Assembly (NCBI GenBank): GCA_016713875.1 | Contig: JADJOI010000003.1 | Coordinates: 1,550,001-1,614,000 of the forward strand | Source: Flavobacteriales bacterium | Lineage (GTDB): Bacteria; Bacteroidota; Bacteroidia; Flavobacteriales_F; PHOS-HE28 | Reading direction: 5' to 3' | DNA length: 64,000 bases | Part shown: piece after piece, positions 9,030-18,759 of the stretch | Position numbering within the stretch: position 1 is the first letter of the stretch | Layout of the letters: every line of letters begins with the position of its first letter | The notes under the pieces: model-generated | Told to the model about the DNA's origin: nothing | Seen by the model: the letters and a program-made list of their open reading frames with translations, nothing else | The model's database searches: none | Translations under genes and position numbers: made by a program

Positions 9030-9849
9030 ATGCGAGCCTTCGTGCTTCTGGTCCTTGTCGTTGTCACCTGCCCGACCATGCGTGCCCAAGGCCGGGTGCG
9101 CACGGTGGAGACCGACAGTGGGCGGGTGGTGCAGCACTACTTCACCACCGGCCAGGTGAGCACGGAGGAATGGACGGACAAGGACGGGCGGTTCGGCCGC
9201 AGCCGGGCCTATACACGGTCGGGCGCGGTGCTCGTCGACCACCACACGCGCCGGATCGCCGGGCACGCATCGGTCCATTTCGAATACCACCCCAACGGCG
9301 CGGTGAGCCGTTCGGAGTTCAGCGATGCGCCCGATGCGGGGATCCAGTGGTACCGCAGCACCACCACCTTCGACGACCAGGGGAACCGCACGGGCTTCAG
9401 CGAGCAGGGCCACGACGATCTTCATATGATCCCAAGCCCGGGCACCACCTTCACCGCGCCGGTGGAGCCCTTCGGCCCCACGGAAGAGCCCGTCCGCGAG
9501 CCCGAAGGTGGCCATCTGCCAGAAGCTGTTCGTGAACGAGGTGTTCCTGGTGAACCCGACGAAGTGGACGTGCCAGGTGCACGTTCTCGTCCAGGATCCT
9601 TCACCGGGACTGCTGGGCGGCACCTTCACCATCGGCCCTCGGGACACCTTGCGCATCGGCAGTTACACGGTCGGAGAACAGTTCGATGTACCAGTGCGCC
9701 ATGTTCAAGTGGCGGTGAGCCGGAAGAAGCGCAAGGGCCCCTACCATTGGATGGCGAACTACCGCTTCGCAGAGGTCCAGGTCACGGCTGAACACCGCCG
9801 CTACTACCAGATGGTGCACGGTTGGGAGAGCACAAAGAAGATCTGGTGA
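9030..9849 (+). pseudogene. Exported MORN-like repeat protein, split by a frameshift
   Basis: Two overlapping reading frames appear to be one gene. The first starts at ATG 9030 with signal peptide MRAFVLLVLVVVTCPTMRAQ and continues with MORN/YD-like beta repeats (YFTTGQVSTEEWTDKDG, FEYHPNGAVSRSEF). Near 9501-9508 the sense moves one frame: the coherent continuation VAICQKLFVNEVFLVNP starts at 9508 and ends at 9849, while the original frame turns into Arg/Pro/Gly-rich nonsense ending at 9791. One extra base in the G-rich stretch cccgaaggtggcc explains it. It could be a real mutation or an assembly error. Promoter-like CACCTTCG at 9018-9025 is four bases before the ATG. Confidence 0.7.
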
Positions 9850-10542
9850 TCACACCCCATCGGTCCCCTCCCAGAACCGCGACAGCTGCGTGATCAGCAG
9901 GTCGAGGTCCACCTCCTCGAAGGGGTGGCGTGTCCGGGGCAGCACCATCACCCCGGCATCCATCAGCTTGCGGGCGGTGAGCAGGGTGTCCTCAGGGCCT
10001 GCGGTGGTGTCGCGGTCGCCCACGATCAGCAGCACGGGGCATTCGATGGCGGCCAGCACCTCGTTGGTGAGCAGGGGCTGCGCGGCCAGGCCGGTCATGA
10101 GGTCGGCGGTGCGCTTCACCAGGTCCTTCCAGCGTTCGGGACCGTGCGAAGCGGCGAGGCCCATTGCGAACTCCGGCACCTTCTCCTCCATCGCCGCCGG
10201 GTCGAGCTTCTTGAGTTCCTTCTGTAGACCCTCGGCGGTCCACACAAGCTTGGTGCCCAGGGTGGTCACCGAGGCGACGCGACCCGGATACCGGGCGGCC
10301 CAGAGCAAGGCGGCATACCCGCCCATGCTGTAGCCGAACAGGTGCACCGCACCGTTCACCTTCTCCAAGGCCCCGTCGATGTCGTGCAGGAAATGGTCGA
10401 AGGACAACCCGTCGGGCGGGGCCTCCTTCTCCCCGTGGCCGGTGAAGGTGAGGCTGCGGCAGTGGACATGATCGAGGCCGTCGGCCAGGAAGGCGAGCTG
10501 GCGCTTCGTACCGAGCGCGCCGTGGAGCAGCAGGATGTTCAT
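9850..10542 (-). CDS. Alpha/beta-fold hydrolase
   Basis: A 230-residue small hydrolase. The oxyanion HG motif is LLLHGALGT at the N-terminus, the nucleophile elbow is GYSMGG (Ser about 95), the acid residue is likely Asp in LLIVGDRDTTAGPEDT, and the catalytic His is in RTRHPFEEVD. The substrate is unknown; the family includes esterases and MenH-like enzymes. It converges directly on the frameshifted gene (stops are adjacent) and its start lies ten bases before the end of sucC's transcript, so it is probably cotranscribed behind sucC. Confidence 0.85.
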   Translation of the reverse strand: MNILLLHGALGTKRQLAFLADGLDHVHCRSLTFTGHGEKEAPPDGLSFDHFLHDIDGALEKVNGAVHLFGYSMGGYAALLWAARYPGRVASVTTLGTKLVWTAEGLQKELKKLDPAAMEEKVPEFAMGLAASHGPERWKDLVKRTADLMTGLAAQPLLTNEVLAAIECPVLLIVGDRDTTAGPEDTLLTARKLMDAGVMVLPRTRHPFEEVDLDLLITQLSRFWEGTDGV

Positions 10543-10552
10543 GGGGCCTCCT

Positions 10553-11743
10553 TCAGGCCAGCACCTCCTTCACACGGTCGGCGGCCTCCTGGAGCGCTAC
10601 GGCGCTGAGCACCTTCAGGCCGCTGGCGTCGATCAGCTTCTTGGCCTCCTCGGCGTTGGTGCCCTGCAGGCGCACGATGATCGGCACCTTGATGTCGCCG
10701 ATGTTCTTGTAGGCGTCCACCACGCCCTGCGCCACGCGGTCGCAGCGCACGATGCCGCCGAAGATGTTCACCAGGATCGCCTTCACCCGCTCGTCCTTCA
10801 GGATGATCCGGAAGGCCTTTTCCACACGCGCCGCGTCGGCGGTGCCGCCCACGTCGAGGAAGTTGGCGGGCTCGCCACCGCTGAGCTTGATGATGTCCAT
10901 GGTGGCCATGGCCAGGCCGGCGCCGTTCACCATGCAGCCCACGTTGCCGTCAAGACGCACATAGTTGAGCCCGGCCTCACCGGCCTCCACCTCGATGGGG
11001 TCCTCCTCGGTCTTGTCGCGCATGTCGGCGTACTCCGGGTGGCGGTAGAGTCCGTTGCCGTCCAGGCGCACCTTGGCGTCCACCGCAGCGATGCGGTCAT
11101 CGCTCATCTTCAGCACCGGGTTGATCTCGAACATGGCGGCGTCGCAGCCTTCGTAGGCCTTGTACAGCGCGGCCACGAACTTCACCATCTCCTTCTTCGC
11201 CGTGCCGGTGAGGCCCAGGTTGGTGGCGATCTTGTTGCACTGGAAGGGGCGCAGGCCCACGCGGGGATCCACGCTCTCCTTGAAGATCTTGTCGGGGGTG
11301 TGCTCGGCCACCTCCTCGATGTCCATGCCGCCCTCGGTGCTGTACATGATGATGTTGCGGCCGCTGGCGCGGTCGAGCAGCACGCTCATGTAGAACTCCT
11401 TGATGGGGCTGGGGCCGGGGCCGTACATGTCCTCGGCGATCAGCACCTTGTGCACCTTCTTGCCCTGGGGGGGCGTCTGGGGCGTCTTCAGCATCATGCC
11501 GATGATGGCACCGGCCTTCTCGCGCACCTCATCGGTGCTCTTGGCCAGCTTCACGCCACCGCCCTTGCCGCGGCCGCCCGCGTGGATCTGGGCCTTCACC
11601 ACCCAGAACTTGGTACCGGTCTCCTGGCTCAGGCGCTTGGCCGCCTCCACCGCCTCGTCGGCATTGTAGGCCACGATGCCGCGCTGGACGGTGACGCCGT
11701 ATTGCTGGAGGATCTGCTTGCCTTGGTACTCGTGGAGGTTCAT
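10553..11743 (-). CDS. sucC: Succinyl-CoA synthetase (succinate-CoA ligase), beta subunit
   Basis: This 396-residue ATP-grasp subunit pairs with SucD to interconvert succinyl-CoA and succinate with nucleotide triphosphate formation in the TCA cycle. It starts MNLHEYQGKQILQQYGV, the standard SucC beginning, and contains KAQIHAGGRGKGGGVKLA, GLNYVRLDGNVGCMVNGAGLA (metal/nucleotide region), GGTADAARVEKAFRIIL and the phosphate-binding NIFGGIVRCD near the end. Length and motifs are those of the bacterial enzyme. sucD is not adjacent. A TACTTTCG box lies at 11764-11771 on the minus strand. Confidence 0.96.
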   Translation of the reverse strand: MNLHEYQGKQILQQYGVTVQRGIVAYNADEAVEAAKRLSQETGTKFWVVKAQIHAGGRGKGGGVKLAKSTDEVREKAGAIIGMMLKTPQTPPQGKKVHKVLIAEDMYGPGPSPIKEFYMSVLLDRASGRNIIMYSTEGGMDIEEVAEHTPDKIFKESVDPRVGLRPFQCNKIATNLGLTGTAKKEMVKFVAALYKAYEGCDAAMFEINPVLKMSDDRIAAVDAKVRLDGNGLYRHPEYADMRDKTEEDPIEVEAGEAGLNYVRLDGNVGCMVNGAGLAMATMDIIKLSGGEPANFLDVGGTADAARVEKAFRIILKDERVKAILVNIFGGIVRCDRVAQGVVDAYKNIGDIKVPIIVRLQGTNAEEAKKLIDASGLKVLSAVALQEAADRVKEVLA

Positions 11744-11763
11744 GGGTGCGCGCGTTGGCGGGG

Positions 11764-11797
11764 CGAAAGTAAACCCCGCTCCGGAATGCTTCCTTTG
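11764..11797. promoter_or_regulatory. Divergent promoter pair between sucC and the lolD-like gene
   Basis: In the 59-base gap, the minus strand has TACTTTCG (11764-11771) serving sucC and the plus strand has TTCCTTTG (11790-11797) five bases before the ATG at 11803. Both are one-mismatch versions of TAnnTTTG. Confidence 0.45.
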
Positions 11798-11802
11798 GGG
11801 CG

Positions 11803-12450
<648 letters not shown>

Positions 12451-12468
12451 GGCCGTTACCTTGGACCC

Positions 12469-13182
12469 ATGTCCGACCCACGGCCCGGTCCCTCCCGGAG
12501 GAGCTTCCGCATCGTGCTCGGCCTGCTCATCGCCCTGGCCGCCGCCAACGCGGGCTACCTGGCGATGAAGGCCTGGCGTGGCCCGGAGGGGGTGCACCGG
12601 TACACGGGCGACCGGCAACCCGCGCGCAACGACCTGTTCCAACGCATGATCCCGGACAGCGGCGCTATCATCTTCCTGGGCGATAGCCACTTGGAGCACT
12701 ACCCGCTCACCGAGGTCTTCCCCGGCCTGCCCGTGGTGAACCGGGGCGTGAGCGCGAGCACCGTGAGCGATGTGATGCGGCGCGCGGGCTTCAGCTGCGG
12801 TCCATCGCCGGCGCTGATCGTGGTGCACGTGGGCATCAATGACCTCTTCAAGGGGCGCCCCGTCGATCGCATCGATGCGGACCTGACCGCCCTGTTGGAT
12901 GCCCTCCGGTCCGCCCACCCGTCCACCCCCATCCTGCTGGATGAGCTGCTGCCCACCGCGGACCGGGGCATGGACCCTGCCGTCCGCCGCTGCAACGAGG
13001 CGATACAGCACCAGGCCAGGCGCATCGGTGCGGAGGTGCTGCCGCTCTATGCCGCGTTCGCCCAAGGGGACGTGATCGCCCCCACGCTCAGCTACGACGG
13101 CGTACACCTCAACGCGGAAGGCTATGACCGCTGGACCGGCCTGCTGGCACCGGTACTTTCGCGGTACGCACGCACCCCCTGA
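12469..13182 (+). CDS. Membrane-anchored SGNH/GDSL-type hydrolase
   Basis: A 237-residue protein with an N-terminal signal anchor (IVLGLLIALAAANAGYLAM) and the four SGNH blocks: FLGDSHLEHY (block I, nucleophile Ser), the Gly of VNRGVSAST (block II), VHVGINDLF (block III Asn), and YDGVHLNAEGY (block V with Asp and His). Such enzymes deacetylate or hydrolyse esters on sugars, lipids or peptidoglycan. A TACCTTGG box at 12457-12464 lies four bases before the ATG, so it may be transcribed separately from the upstream ATPase gene as well as with it. Confidence 0.85.
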   Translation: MSDPRPGPSRRSFRIVLGLLIALAAANAGYLAMKAWRGPEGVHRYTGDRQPARNDLFQRMIPDSGAIIFLGDSHLEHYPLTEVFPGLPVVNRGVSASTVSDVMRRAGFSCGPSPALIVVHVGINDLFKGRPVDRIDADLTALLDALRSAHPSTPILLDELLPTADRGMDPAVRRCNEAIQHQARRIGAEVLPLYAAFAQGDVIAPTLSYDGVHLNAEGYDRWTGLLAPVLSRYARTP

Positions 13183-13193
13183 TCCCTTCAGCC

Positions 13194-13937
13194 ATGCGCT
13201 CGCTCCTGTTCTGCGCCACACTGACCGTGGCGCACTGCTCCGCCGCCCAGGTCCCGTCCGGCCTTCCGGGTTCCTTCCCCCTCGGTGAAGGCGTCACCCT
13301 GGTGGACGACAACGACCCGTTCACCCCCAACCGCTTCATCGGCTCGTTCCGGATGGAGACGCGGCTGTATCGCGGCCAGGAGGAGCAGCGCAGCAGCCCC
13401 ACCACCCTGCGCTATTGGAGCAGCCCCGATCATGTGCTCACCGAGGCGCTCACGGCCGGCAACCCGCCCATGCGCATGCTGGTGGACCTGAAAGGCAAGT
13501 GGCAGTACATGCTGATTCCCGAAGGCCAGGGCGCCCGCATGGCGATGAAGATGCGCAAGAAGAAGGTGGTGATGGCCGATGCCGGACGCACGGATCCACC
13601 CAGCGTGGAGGTGACCAGCGAGACCCGGGAGATCGGAGGACATCGCTGCGTGAAGGTGGTGTCTCGCTCAGCGGACGGGGTGTGGACCGGCTGGGTGGCC
13701 CGCGACCTGCCGACGCCCTTCGCCGATCTGCAGCGCGTGGTGGGCACGGGCGACCCGCAACTCACCCAGCGCATGGCCGACATCCAGGGCTTCCCGCTGG
13801 AGTTCGAGTGGGTGGACGCGAACGGCAACGACCGCATGGTCTGCACAGTTCGCGACGTGGTCGTCGGCACCGTGGATGCGGGTGTGTTCAGCCTGGAGGG
13901 CTATCAGGTGATGGAACTGCCTGGCATGGGCCGATGA
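13194..13937 (+). CDS. Exported protein resembling DUF4412
   Basis: A 247-residue protein with signal sequence MRSLLFCATLTVAHCSAAQ. The body has FIGSFRMETRL, LVDLKGKWQYMLIPEGQGAR with a methionine-rich MAMKMRKKKVVM strand, TRE-IGGHRCVKVV and VWTGWVARDLPTPF, a pattern like DUF4412/LolA-LolB-like outer-membrane-facing proteins that bind a hydrophobic ligand (inference). A TACTTTCG box at 13154-13161 inside the end of the previous gene could drive it. The stop overlaps the next gene as ATGA. Confidence 0.6.
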   Translation: MRSLLFCATLTVAHCSAAQVPSGLPGSFPLGEGVTLVDDNDPFTPNRFIGSFRMETRLYRGQEEQRSSPTTLRYWSSPDHVLTEALTAGNPPMRMLVDLKGKWQYMLIPEGQGARMAMKMRKKKVVMADAGRTDPPSVEVTSETREIGGHRCVKVVSRSADGVWTGWVARDLPTPFADLQRVVGTGDPQLTQRMADIQGFPLEFEWVDANGNDRMVCTVRDVVVGTVDAGVFSLEGYQVMELPGMGR

Positions 13938-14533
13938 AGCGGACCACCAAGCTTGACGGGCTCGAACGTGTGGAGGTGACCAGCCGCGCGGAGTGGCGCG
14001 CCTGGCTGCGCAAGAACCACAAACGCACCGAGGGCATCTGGCTCATCACCTACAAGAAGCACGTCGCTGACAAATACCTGAGCTTCGAGGACAAGGTGCA
14101 GGAGGCGCTCTGCTTCGGTTGGATCGACAGCGTACCGCGCAAGCTGGACGCCGACCGCACCATGCACTACCTGAGCCCACGCAGGCCGGACAGCGTATGG
14201 AGCGCCATCAACAAGGCGCACGTGGAGCGGCTGATCGCCCAAAAGCGCATGACCGCTGCCGGCCTTGCGAAGGTGGAAGCGGCCAAGGCCAATGGCTCAT
14301 GGCATACGCTCACCAGCGTGGACCGGATGGAAATACCGGCCGACCTGGCCCAGGCCCTTGCCCGAAGCAAGACGGCACAGAAACACTTCCATGCCTTTCC
14401 GCCTAGCGCCAAGAAGATCATCCTGCATTGGGTGACGAGCGCAAAGACCGAGGAGACCAGGAAAAAGCGGATCGCGGCGACGGTGGAGATGGCTGGGCAG
14501 GGAAGACGGTCATACCCTCCGACCCGGGCGTGA
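13934..14533 (+). CDS. YdeI/OmpD-associated family protein
   Basis: A 199-residue cytoplasmic protein. Characteristic segments are VTSRAEWRAWLRKNHKRTEGIW, EDKVQEALCFGWIDSVPRKLDADRTMHYLSPRRPDSVWSAINK (given here in the order seen, with ALCFGWIDS and YLSPR as the family hallmarks), and HAFPPSAKKIILHWV followed by KTEETRKKRI near the C-terminus. The family is common in soil and Bacteroidota genomes; its biochemical role is not established. The ATG at 13934 overlaps the upstream stop and gives the usual family length, whereas the longer in-frame extension upstream is antisense-like noise inside the previous gene. Confidence 0.85.
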   Translation: MKRTTKLDGLERVEVTSRAEWRAWLRKNHKRTEGIWLITYKKHVADKYLSFEDKVQEALCFGWIDSVPRKLDADRTMHYLSPRRPDSVWSAINKAHVERLIAQKRMTAAGLAKVEAAKANGSWHTLTSVDRMEIPADLAQALARSKTAQKHFHAFPPSAKKIILHWVTSAKTEETRKKRIAATVEMAGQGRRSYPPTRA

Positions 14534-14549
14534 GCACCGCCGATCGGAG

Positions 14550-15338
14550 CTAGGGCCACACCGCAAAGCGCGCCACCCGGGCGCCGGTCGCATCCACCGC
14601 GGTGTAGGAGCCCGGGCTCCAGCCGGTGGCGTCGAACAACACCCGCCCGGCGGTCGCTGCACGCTCCAGCACCAACCGCCCCGACGCATCCAACACCCGC
14701 ACCCCATCCACGTCCTGCAGCTCGAACCGGTCGCCGGTCCGCTGCAGGCGCAGCGGTTCCGCATGGCCCGGCATCGCGGTGGCCAGCGGGTCCTCGCAGC
14801 AGTTGCCACCGGCGGACACCGCCTGGGTCCCTGTCCAACAGCCGTACTGCGTCAGGTGGGATCGAAGCACCCCGCCGAACTCCGTGAGGAAGTAGTGGGC
14901 GACCTGATCGGCGGTGTTGCAACCACCCTGGTTCGAATTGACGTCGCAGGAGTAGGCGCAGATCATGCTGCCGTACCCGTTGCTGTTGGCGAAGGTGGCC
15001 GGAGGCGCGAAGCGTACGTCGGTCACCGCGTTCGGGGCCCCGTTGATGGTCACGGTCGTGCCGGAGCCGATGCCGCAGTGGTCATTGCTGCCGTTGAAGC
15101 CCGCATAGATCACCTGGGTGACGTTACCGGCGAAGGGGCCGGTGAAGACGATCTTCACGAACTCGTAGCTCACGATGCCCACGCGCAGGTCGGGGATGTT
15201 CTCGTCCACATTGATCACGAGCGGTCCACCGTCGTAGTTGGAGTAGAGGATCACGTTGCCCGGGGTGCTGCACAGCGGTTGTGCGTCAACGGGTGCTGCG
15301 AGGGCCAGCAGGGCGGTGGAAAGGAGGAGGGTGCGCAT
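14550..15338 (-). CDS. Secreted protein with T9SS C-terminal sorting domain
   Basis: A 262-residue protein with signal peptide MRTLLLSTALLALAAPVDAQ. The central part is Cys-rich (CAYSCDVNSNQGGCN, GGNCCED) and beta-rich, with no family I recognise. The last 60 residues have the type A sorting-domain pattern: VRVLDASGRLVLERA, then LFDATGWSPGSYTAV and a final short strand. Such domains direct export by the type IX system and are removed at the surface. The ATG at 15338 was chosen because it starts the signal peptide; TACCTTGG (15358-15365, minus) is 19 bases upstream. Confidence 0.72.
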   Translation of the reverse strand: MRTLLLSTALLALAAPVDAQPLCSTPGNVILYSNYDGGPLVINVDENIPDLRVGIVSYEFVKIVFTGPFAGNVTQVIYAGFNGSNDHCGIGSGTTVTINGAPNAVTDVRFAPPATFANSNGYGSMICAYSCDVNSNQGGCNTADQVAHYFLTEFGGVLRSHLTQYGCWTGTQAVSAGGNCCEDPLATAMPGHAEPLRLQRTGDRFELQDVDGVRVLDASGRLVLERAATAGRVLFDATGWSPGSYTAVDATGARVARFAVWP

Positions 15339-15388
15339 CGCGGACGGAATGATGCACCCAAGGTAGCCGATGGTCGCCATCTTGCACC

Positions 15389-16174
15389 GTGCCGAACGAG
15401 GTCCCCGACGCCCGTGTCCACCGCCTGCTGGAGGGGGCGTACCGTCGCTACGCCACGCCGGCCTTTGTGGAGCACGACCCGCTGCAGGTGCCGCGATCGT
15501 TCGCCACGCGGAGCGATGCGGAGGTCATCGGCTTCCTGACGGCCACGATCGCCTGGGGGCAGCGACGCACCATCATCGCGAACGCGTGGCGGTTGGTCCG
15601 GCTGATGGAGGGGGAGCCCGGCGCCTTCGTGGATTCGGCCTCCGCCCGCGAGCTGGCGCAACTGGCTCCCTTCGTGCACCGCACCTTCAACGGAACGGAC
15701 CTGCGGCAGTTCGTGCTCGGCGTGCGGCACCTCCGCCGCACATACGGAGGTATGGAGGGATCCTTCCTGCTGGACGGGGCGGTCGGCGACATGGGATCGG
15801 CCATCGCGCGGTTCAAGGCGCGCTTCTTTGAACCAAGCCATCCGGACCGTACCCGCAAGCATGTAGCGGATCCCTCGCGCGGAAGCAACGCCAAGCGCAT
15901 CAACATGTTCCTGCGGTGGATGGTGCGCACGCCCGCCGAGGGGGTGGACCTCGGTCTGTGGACCCGGATCCGACCAGCGGACCTGATGGTCCCGCTGGAC
16001 GTGCACACCGGCCGGGTGGCGCGCGAGCTGGGGCTGCTCACCCGCGCCCAGGACGACTGGAAAAGCGTGGTCGAGCTCACGGAGAAGCTCCGTCAGCTCG
16101 ACCCGGAAGACCCTGTGAAGTACGACCTGGCCCTGTTCGGGCTCGGCGTCAACCGGGCGCTCAGCGCTCGATGA
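15389..16174 (+). CDS. TIGR02757 family protein (DUF2400)
   Basis: A 261-residue protein with the family's helical pattern: FVEHDPLQVPRSFATRSDAEV at the N-terminus, GFLTATIAWGQRRTI, FVHRTFNGTDL, KRINMFLRWMVR and PLDVHTGRVARELGL near the C-terminus. This resembles a HhH-GPD DNA glycosylase fold, which would suggest a DNA repair role, but no function is proven. The start is a GTG immediately (three bases) after CATCTTGC, a weak -7 match. Its last 14 bases overlap the end of the convergent T9SS gene. Confidence 0.85.
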   Translation: MPNEVPDARVHRLLEGAYRRYATPAFVEHDPLQVPRSFATRSDAEVIGFLTATIAWGQRRTIIANAWRLVRLMEGEPGAFVDSASARELAQLAPFVHRTFNGTDLRQFVLGVRHLRRTYGGMEGSFLLDGAVGDMGSAIARFKARFFEPSHPDRTRKHVADPSRGSNAKRINMFLRWMVRTPAEGVDLGLWTRIRPADLMVPLDVHTGRVARELGLLTRAQDDWKSVVELTEKLRQLDPEDPVKYDLALFGLGVNRALSAR

Positions 16175-18581
16175 GGACGGTGGCCGTGGCGGCGTGGCCA
16201 GCCTCGTCGCGGGCGTGCAGCACGTACAAGCCGCCGCCCAGTCCGCTGCGGTCCAGCACCACGGTCGTCGACCGGCGCTGCAGGCGGCGCACCTCGCGGC
16301 CCGAGGCATCCACGAGCACCAGCTCCACACGGCCCTGGAAGGCCTCATCGAGCAGGATGGTGGCCGTGCTGCTCACCGGGTTGGGCACCACGATGATGGC
16401 GGGGGCCGTTCCACCGGCGACCTCATCCACCCCCACCGTACCGAAGGTGAGCGTGTTCAGCACCGTGTTGGTGATGATGGGCGCGTTCTGGTCGAAGTAG
16501 ATGGCGGCGGTGTTGTGCACGGTGGCGCCTTCGGCCAGTCCGGCATGGTGCTCCAGGCTGAAGGTGAAGAAGCCCTGGCTGCCGATGGGGTCGCTCGCGC
16601 TGTCCGGCAACTGGATGTCGGGGTAGGTCACCACGAGGAGGCCGTCATCGCTCAGCGACACGGAGTGCACATGGCTGGAGCCCAGGATGCGCAACGAGGA
16701 GAGATCGAGGTCCTGATCGAGGGTGTCCACCAGCACCACCTGCCCGGCCGGGATGTTGCCGGTGTTCTGGAAGCGGATGGTGTACACCAGCGTGCTGCCC
16801 ATGTCGGTGAGGTGCTCCGGACCAGTGCCGCGCGGCAGCACCTGCTTGTCGTTGGGATCCACCGCGCATCCCACCTCACTGTCCACCGTGGCCGAGGACG
16901 GATGGGCCACACCGTTCACCAGGGCCACTACGGCGAGGGAATCATCGAGCTGCTCGCCCACGTGGTTCTCATCCGGCATCACCACCAGTACTTGGATCTG
17001 GCGCGTGTGTGTGGCGGGCACGTTGACGAAGGTCCACTGCGGCACACCGTTCAGCACGACATCGGGCGCAGGGATGGCCCCGGCGAAGGTGCTCAGCGGG
17101 TCGAGGTGCAGGGCGGCCGTGACATCGGCGGTCACCGTGCCGGTGTTCGACACCGTGATCCAGTACGGCACCACCTCATTGCAGCGGATGTCGCCAGGCG
17201 TCAGCACAGGGCCCAGGGCCACCACGTCCTGATCGGCGTGCAGACCGAAATCACGCTCCAACGCCGTGTTGTTCTGGGCGGTCACCGTCACATTGTAAAG
17301 GTCGGGTGTGGTGTTGGTCCAGCCCGCGACCGGCGGCAGCCACACGGCGTAGGGGCCGGGGATCACATTGAAGCTGTACATGCCGCTGTGGTTGGTGAAG
17401 GTGGCCGGCACATCGGTGGCCTCCACGCGGATGTTGTACAGCCCGTGATCGTTGCCGTTGAAGATGCCGTCGGCGTTCACGTCGTTGAACACACGGCCCA
17501 CGATGCTGTTGCCCGCGATGGCCAGGTTGTCGAAGTACACCACGCGGTACTGGGTCACCGAGGCGGTGAACAGCTCGGCATCGCCATCGCCGTCCACATC
17601 ACCGGCCACCAGCAGGTGCGGGTCCACGAGGCCGGTGGCGATCACCTGGCGCGGCCCGAAGGTGCCCTGGCCATCGAGGTGCTCGTACCAGGCCAGCTCG
17701 TCGAGGGTGTTGGAGGCCACGGCCACGTCGAGGTCGCCGTCGAGGTCGAGGTCCTGCACCAGCACACGGTCGCTCACCGACGAGGCGGCGCTAAGGACCT
17801 GGGGCGGTGCGAAGCCGTTGGGGAGGCCGCGCTGCCACTGCAGCTGTTGATCGGGGGCGCTGGCCATCACCAGGTCCACGATGCCGTCGTTGTCCAGGTC
17901 GCGCGGGGCTCCGATACCCACGGCGCCGAGCACGGCGGGCGAGGCGAAGGAGGCGCCGCCCATGTTCTCGCACCAGCGCAGCTCATGGGTCAGCGGGTCG
18001 TTCCACACCACGTCCAGGTCGCCGTCCGCATCGCGATCGAAGGCCTCGGCACGCTCGGCGGAGACAGGGCCGGCCACGATGCCGCCCAGGTTGAACTGGC
18101 CCAGCCCGTTGGTGTTCTCCATCCAGCGCAGCTGGCCGGTGGTGGTGGTGATCAGCAGGTCGGTATCACCATCGCCATCGAGGTCGCCGGAAGCGATGGC
18201 CAGCGCAGTGGGGCCATTGCCCACCACCTCTGCGGGGCCCAGCCCGAAGGTGCCCACGTTGCGGTACCAGGTGATGGTGTTGCCTTGTTCATCGCAGCCC
18301 ACGATGTCGATCCACCCGTCGCCGTCCACATCAGTGGCGTGGCCCACCACATCGGTGGTGTTCCAGCTCTGCGCCGGGCCGAAGGACTGCCCCAGGTTCA
18401 CATGCACCACGAGGCCGTTGCGGCTGCCGATCAGCAGGTCACGCGCACCGTCGTTGGTGAGGTCCACGAGCTCAAGGCTCTGCGGACCTTCCACCGTGAA
18501 CTCATGGCCGCCGCCGAACTGCGCGAAGGCAGGCAGACATACGGTGCTGGACACGAGAAGGAGGAACCGGGAGGCGTTCAT
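16161..18581 (-). CDS. Large secreted FG-GAP/VCBS repeat protein with T9SS sorting domain
   Basis: An 806-residue protein with signal peptide MNASRFLLLVSSTVCLPAFAQ. Residues about 25-410 hold repeats with Ca-binding DxDxDGxxD loops (DVDGDGWIDIVG, DLDGDGDTDLLI, DADGDLDVVW, DLDLDGDLDVAV), that is, FG-GAP/VCBS blades of a beta-propeller. They are followed by an SdrD-B-like domain (VGRVFNDVNADGIFNGND), a DUF11-like region (LVYTIRFQNTGNIPAGQV) and a type A sorting domain (IVVPNPVSSTATILL). It is probably a cell-surface or adhesive protein exported by T9SS. The ATG at 18581 opens the signal peptide; the ORF extends further but is noise. Confidence 0.88.
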   Translation of the reverse strand: MNASRFLLLVSSTVCLPAFAQFGGGHEFTVEGPQSLELVDLTNDGARDLLIGSRNGLVVHVNLGQSFGPAQSWNTTDVVGHATDVDGDGWIDIVGCDEQGNTITWYRNVGTFGLGPAEVVGNGPTALAIASGDLDGDGDTDLLITTTTGQLRWMENTNGLGQFNLGGIVAGPVSAERAEAFDRDADGDLDVVWNDPLTHELRWCENMGGASFASPAVLGAVGIGAPRDLDNDGIVDLVMASAPDQQLQWQRGLPNGFAPPQVLSAASSVSDRVLVQDLDLDGDLDVAVASNTLDELAWYEHLDGQGTFGPRQVIATGLVDPHLLVAGDVDGDGDAELFTASVTQYRVVYFDNLAIAGNSIVGRVFNDVNADGIFNGNDHGLYNIRVEATDVPATFTNHSGMYSFNVIPGPYAVWLPPVAGWTNTTPDLYNVTVTAQNNTALERDFGLHADQDVVALGPVLTPGDIRCNEVVPYWITVSNTGTVTADVTAALHLDPLSTFAGAIPAPDVVLNGVPQWTFVNVPATHTRQIQVLVVMPDENHVGEQLDDSLAVVALVNGVAHPSSATVDSEVGCAVDPNDKQVLPRGTGPEHLTDMGSTLVYTIRFQNTGNIPAGQVVLVDTLDQDLDLSSLRILGSSHVHSVSLSDDGLLVVTYPDIQLPDSASDPIGSQGFFTFSLEHHAGLAEGATVHNTAAIYFDQNAPIITNTVLNTLTFGTVGVDEVAGGTAPAIIVVPNPVSSTATILLDEAFQGRVELVLVDASGREVRRLQRRSTTVVLDRSGLGGGLYVLHARDEAGHAATATVLIER

Positions 18582-18751
18582 GAGCGAGGCACTTTGCGCG
18601 GCTGTTACGCAGGCTCCGTTCGATGAGTTACGTCGGGGCTTCGACCGAAGACCCACCGGATCGGACCGGAAAGCTTGACAGCAGCGGGACGCGTGAAAGG
18701 ACCGGTCGTGCGGTCCGCAGGCCGGAGGGCGGGCCATCCGCCGCATCTTTG
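18582..18751 (+). promoter_or_regulatory. Intergenic region with a CATCTTTG -7 box for the BatA-like gene
   Basis: This gap separates divergent genes. On the plus strand CATCTTTG (18744-18751) lies eight bases before the ATG at 18760. I saw no equally good box for the minus-strand gene at 18581. Confidence 0.45.
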
Positions 18752-18759
18752 CGCACCGG

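Noticed and set aside
16194..18626. An 810-codon plus-strand frame opposite the FG-GAP protein gene
   Set aside because: Antisense of a clear coding sequence with DxDxDG repeats; the composition (His/Gly/Val-rich) is typical of shadow frames in GC-rich DNA.
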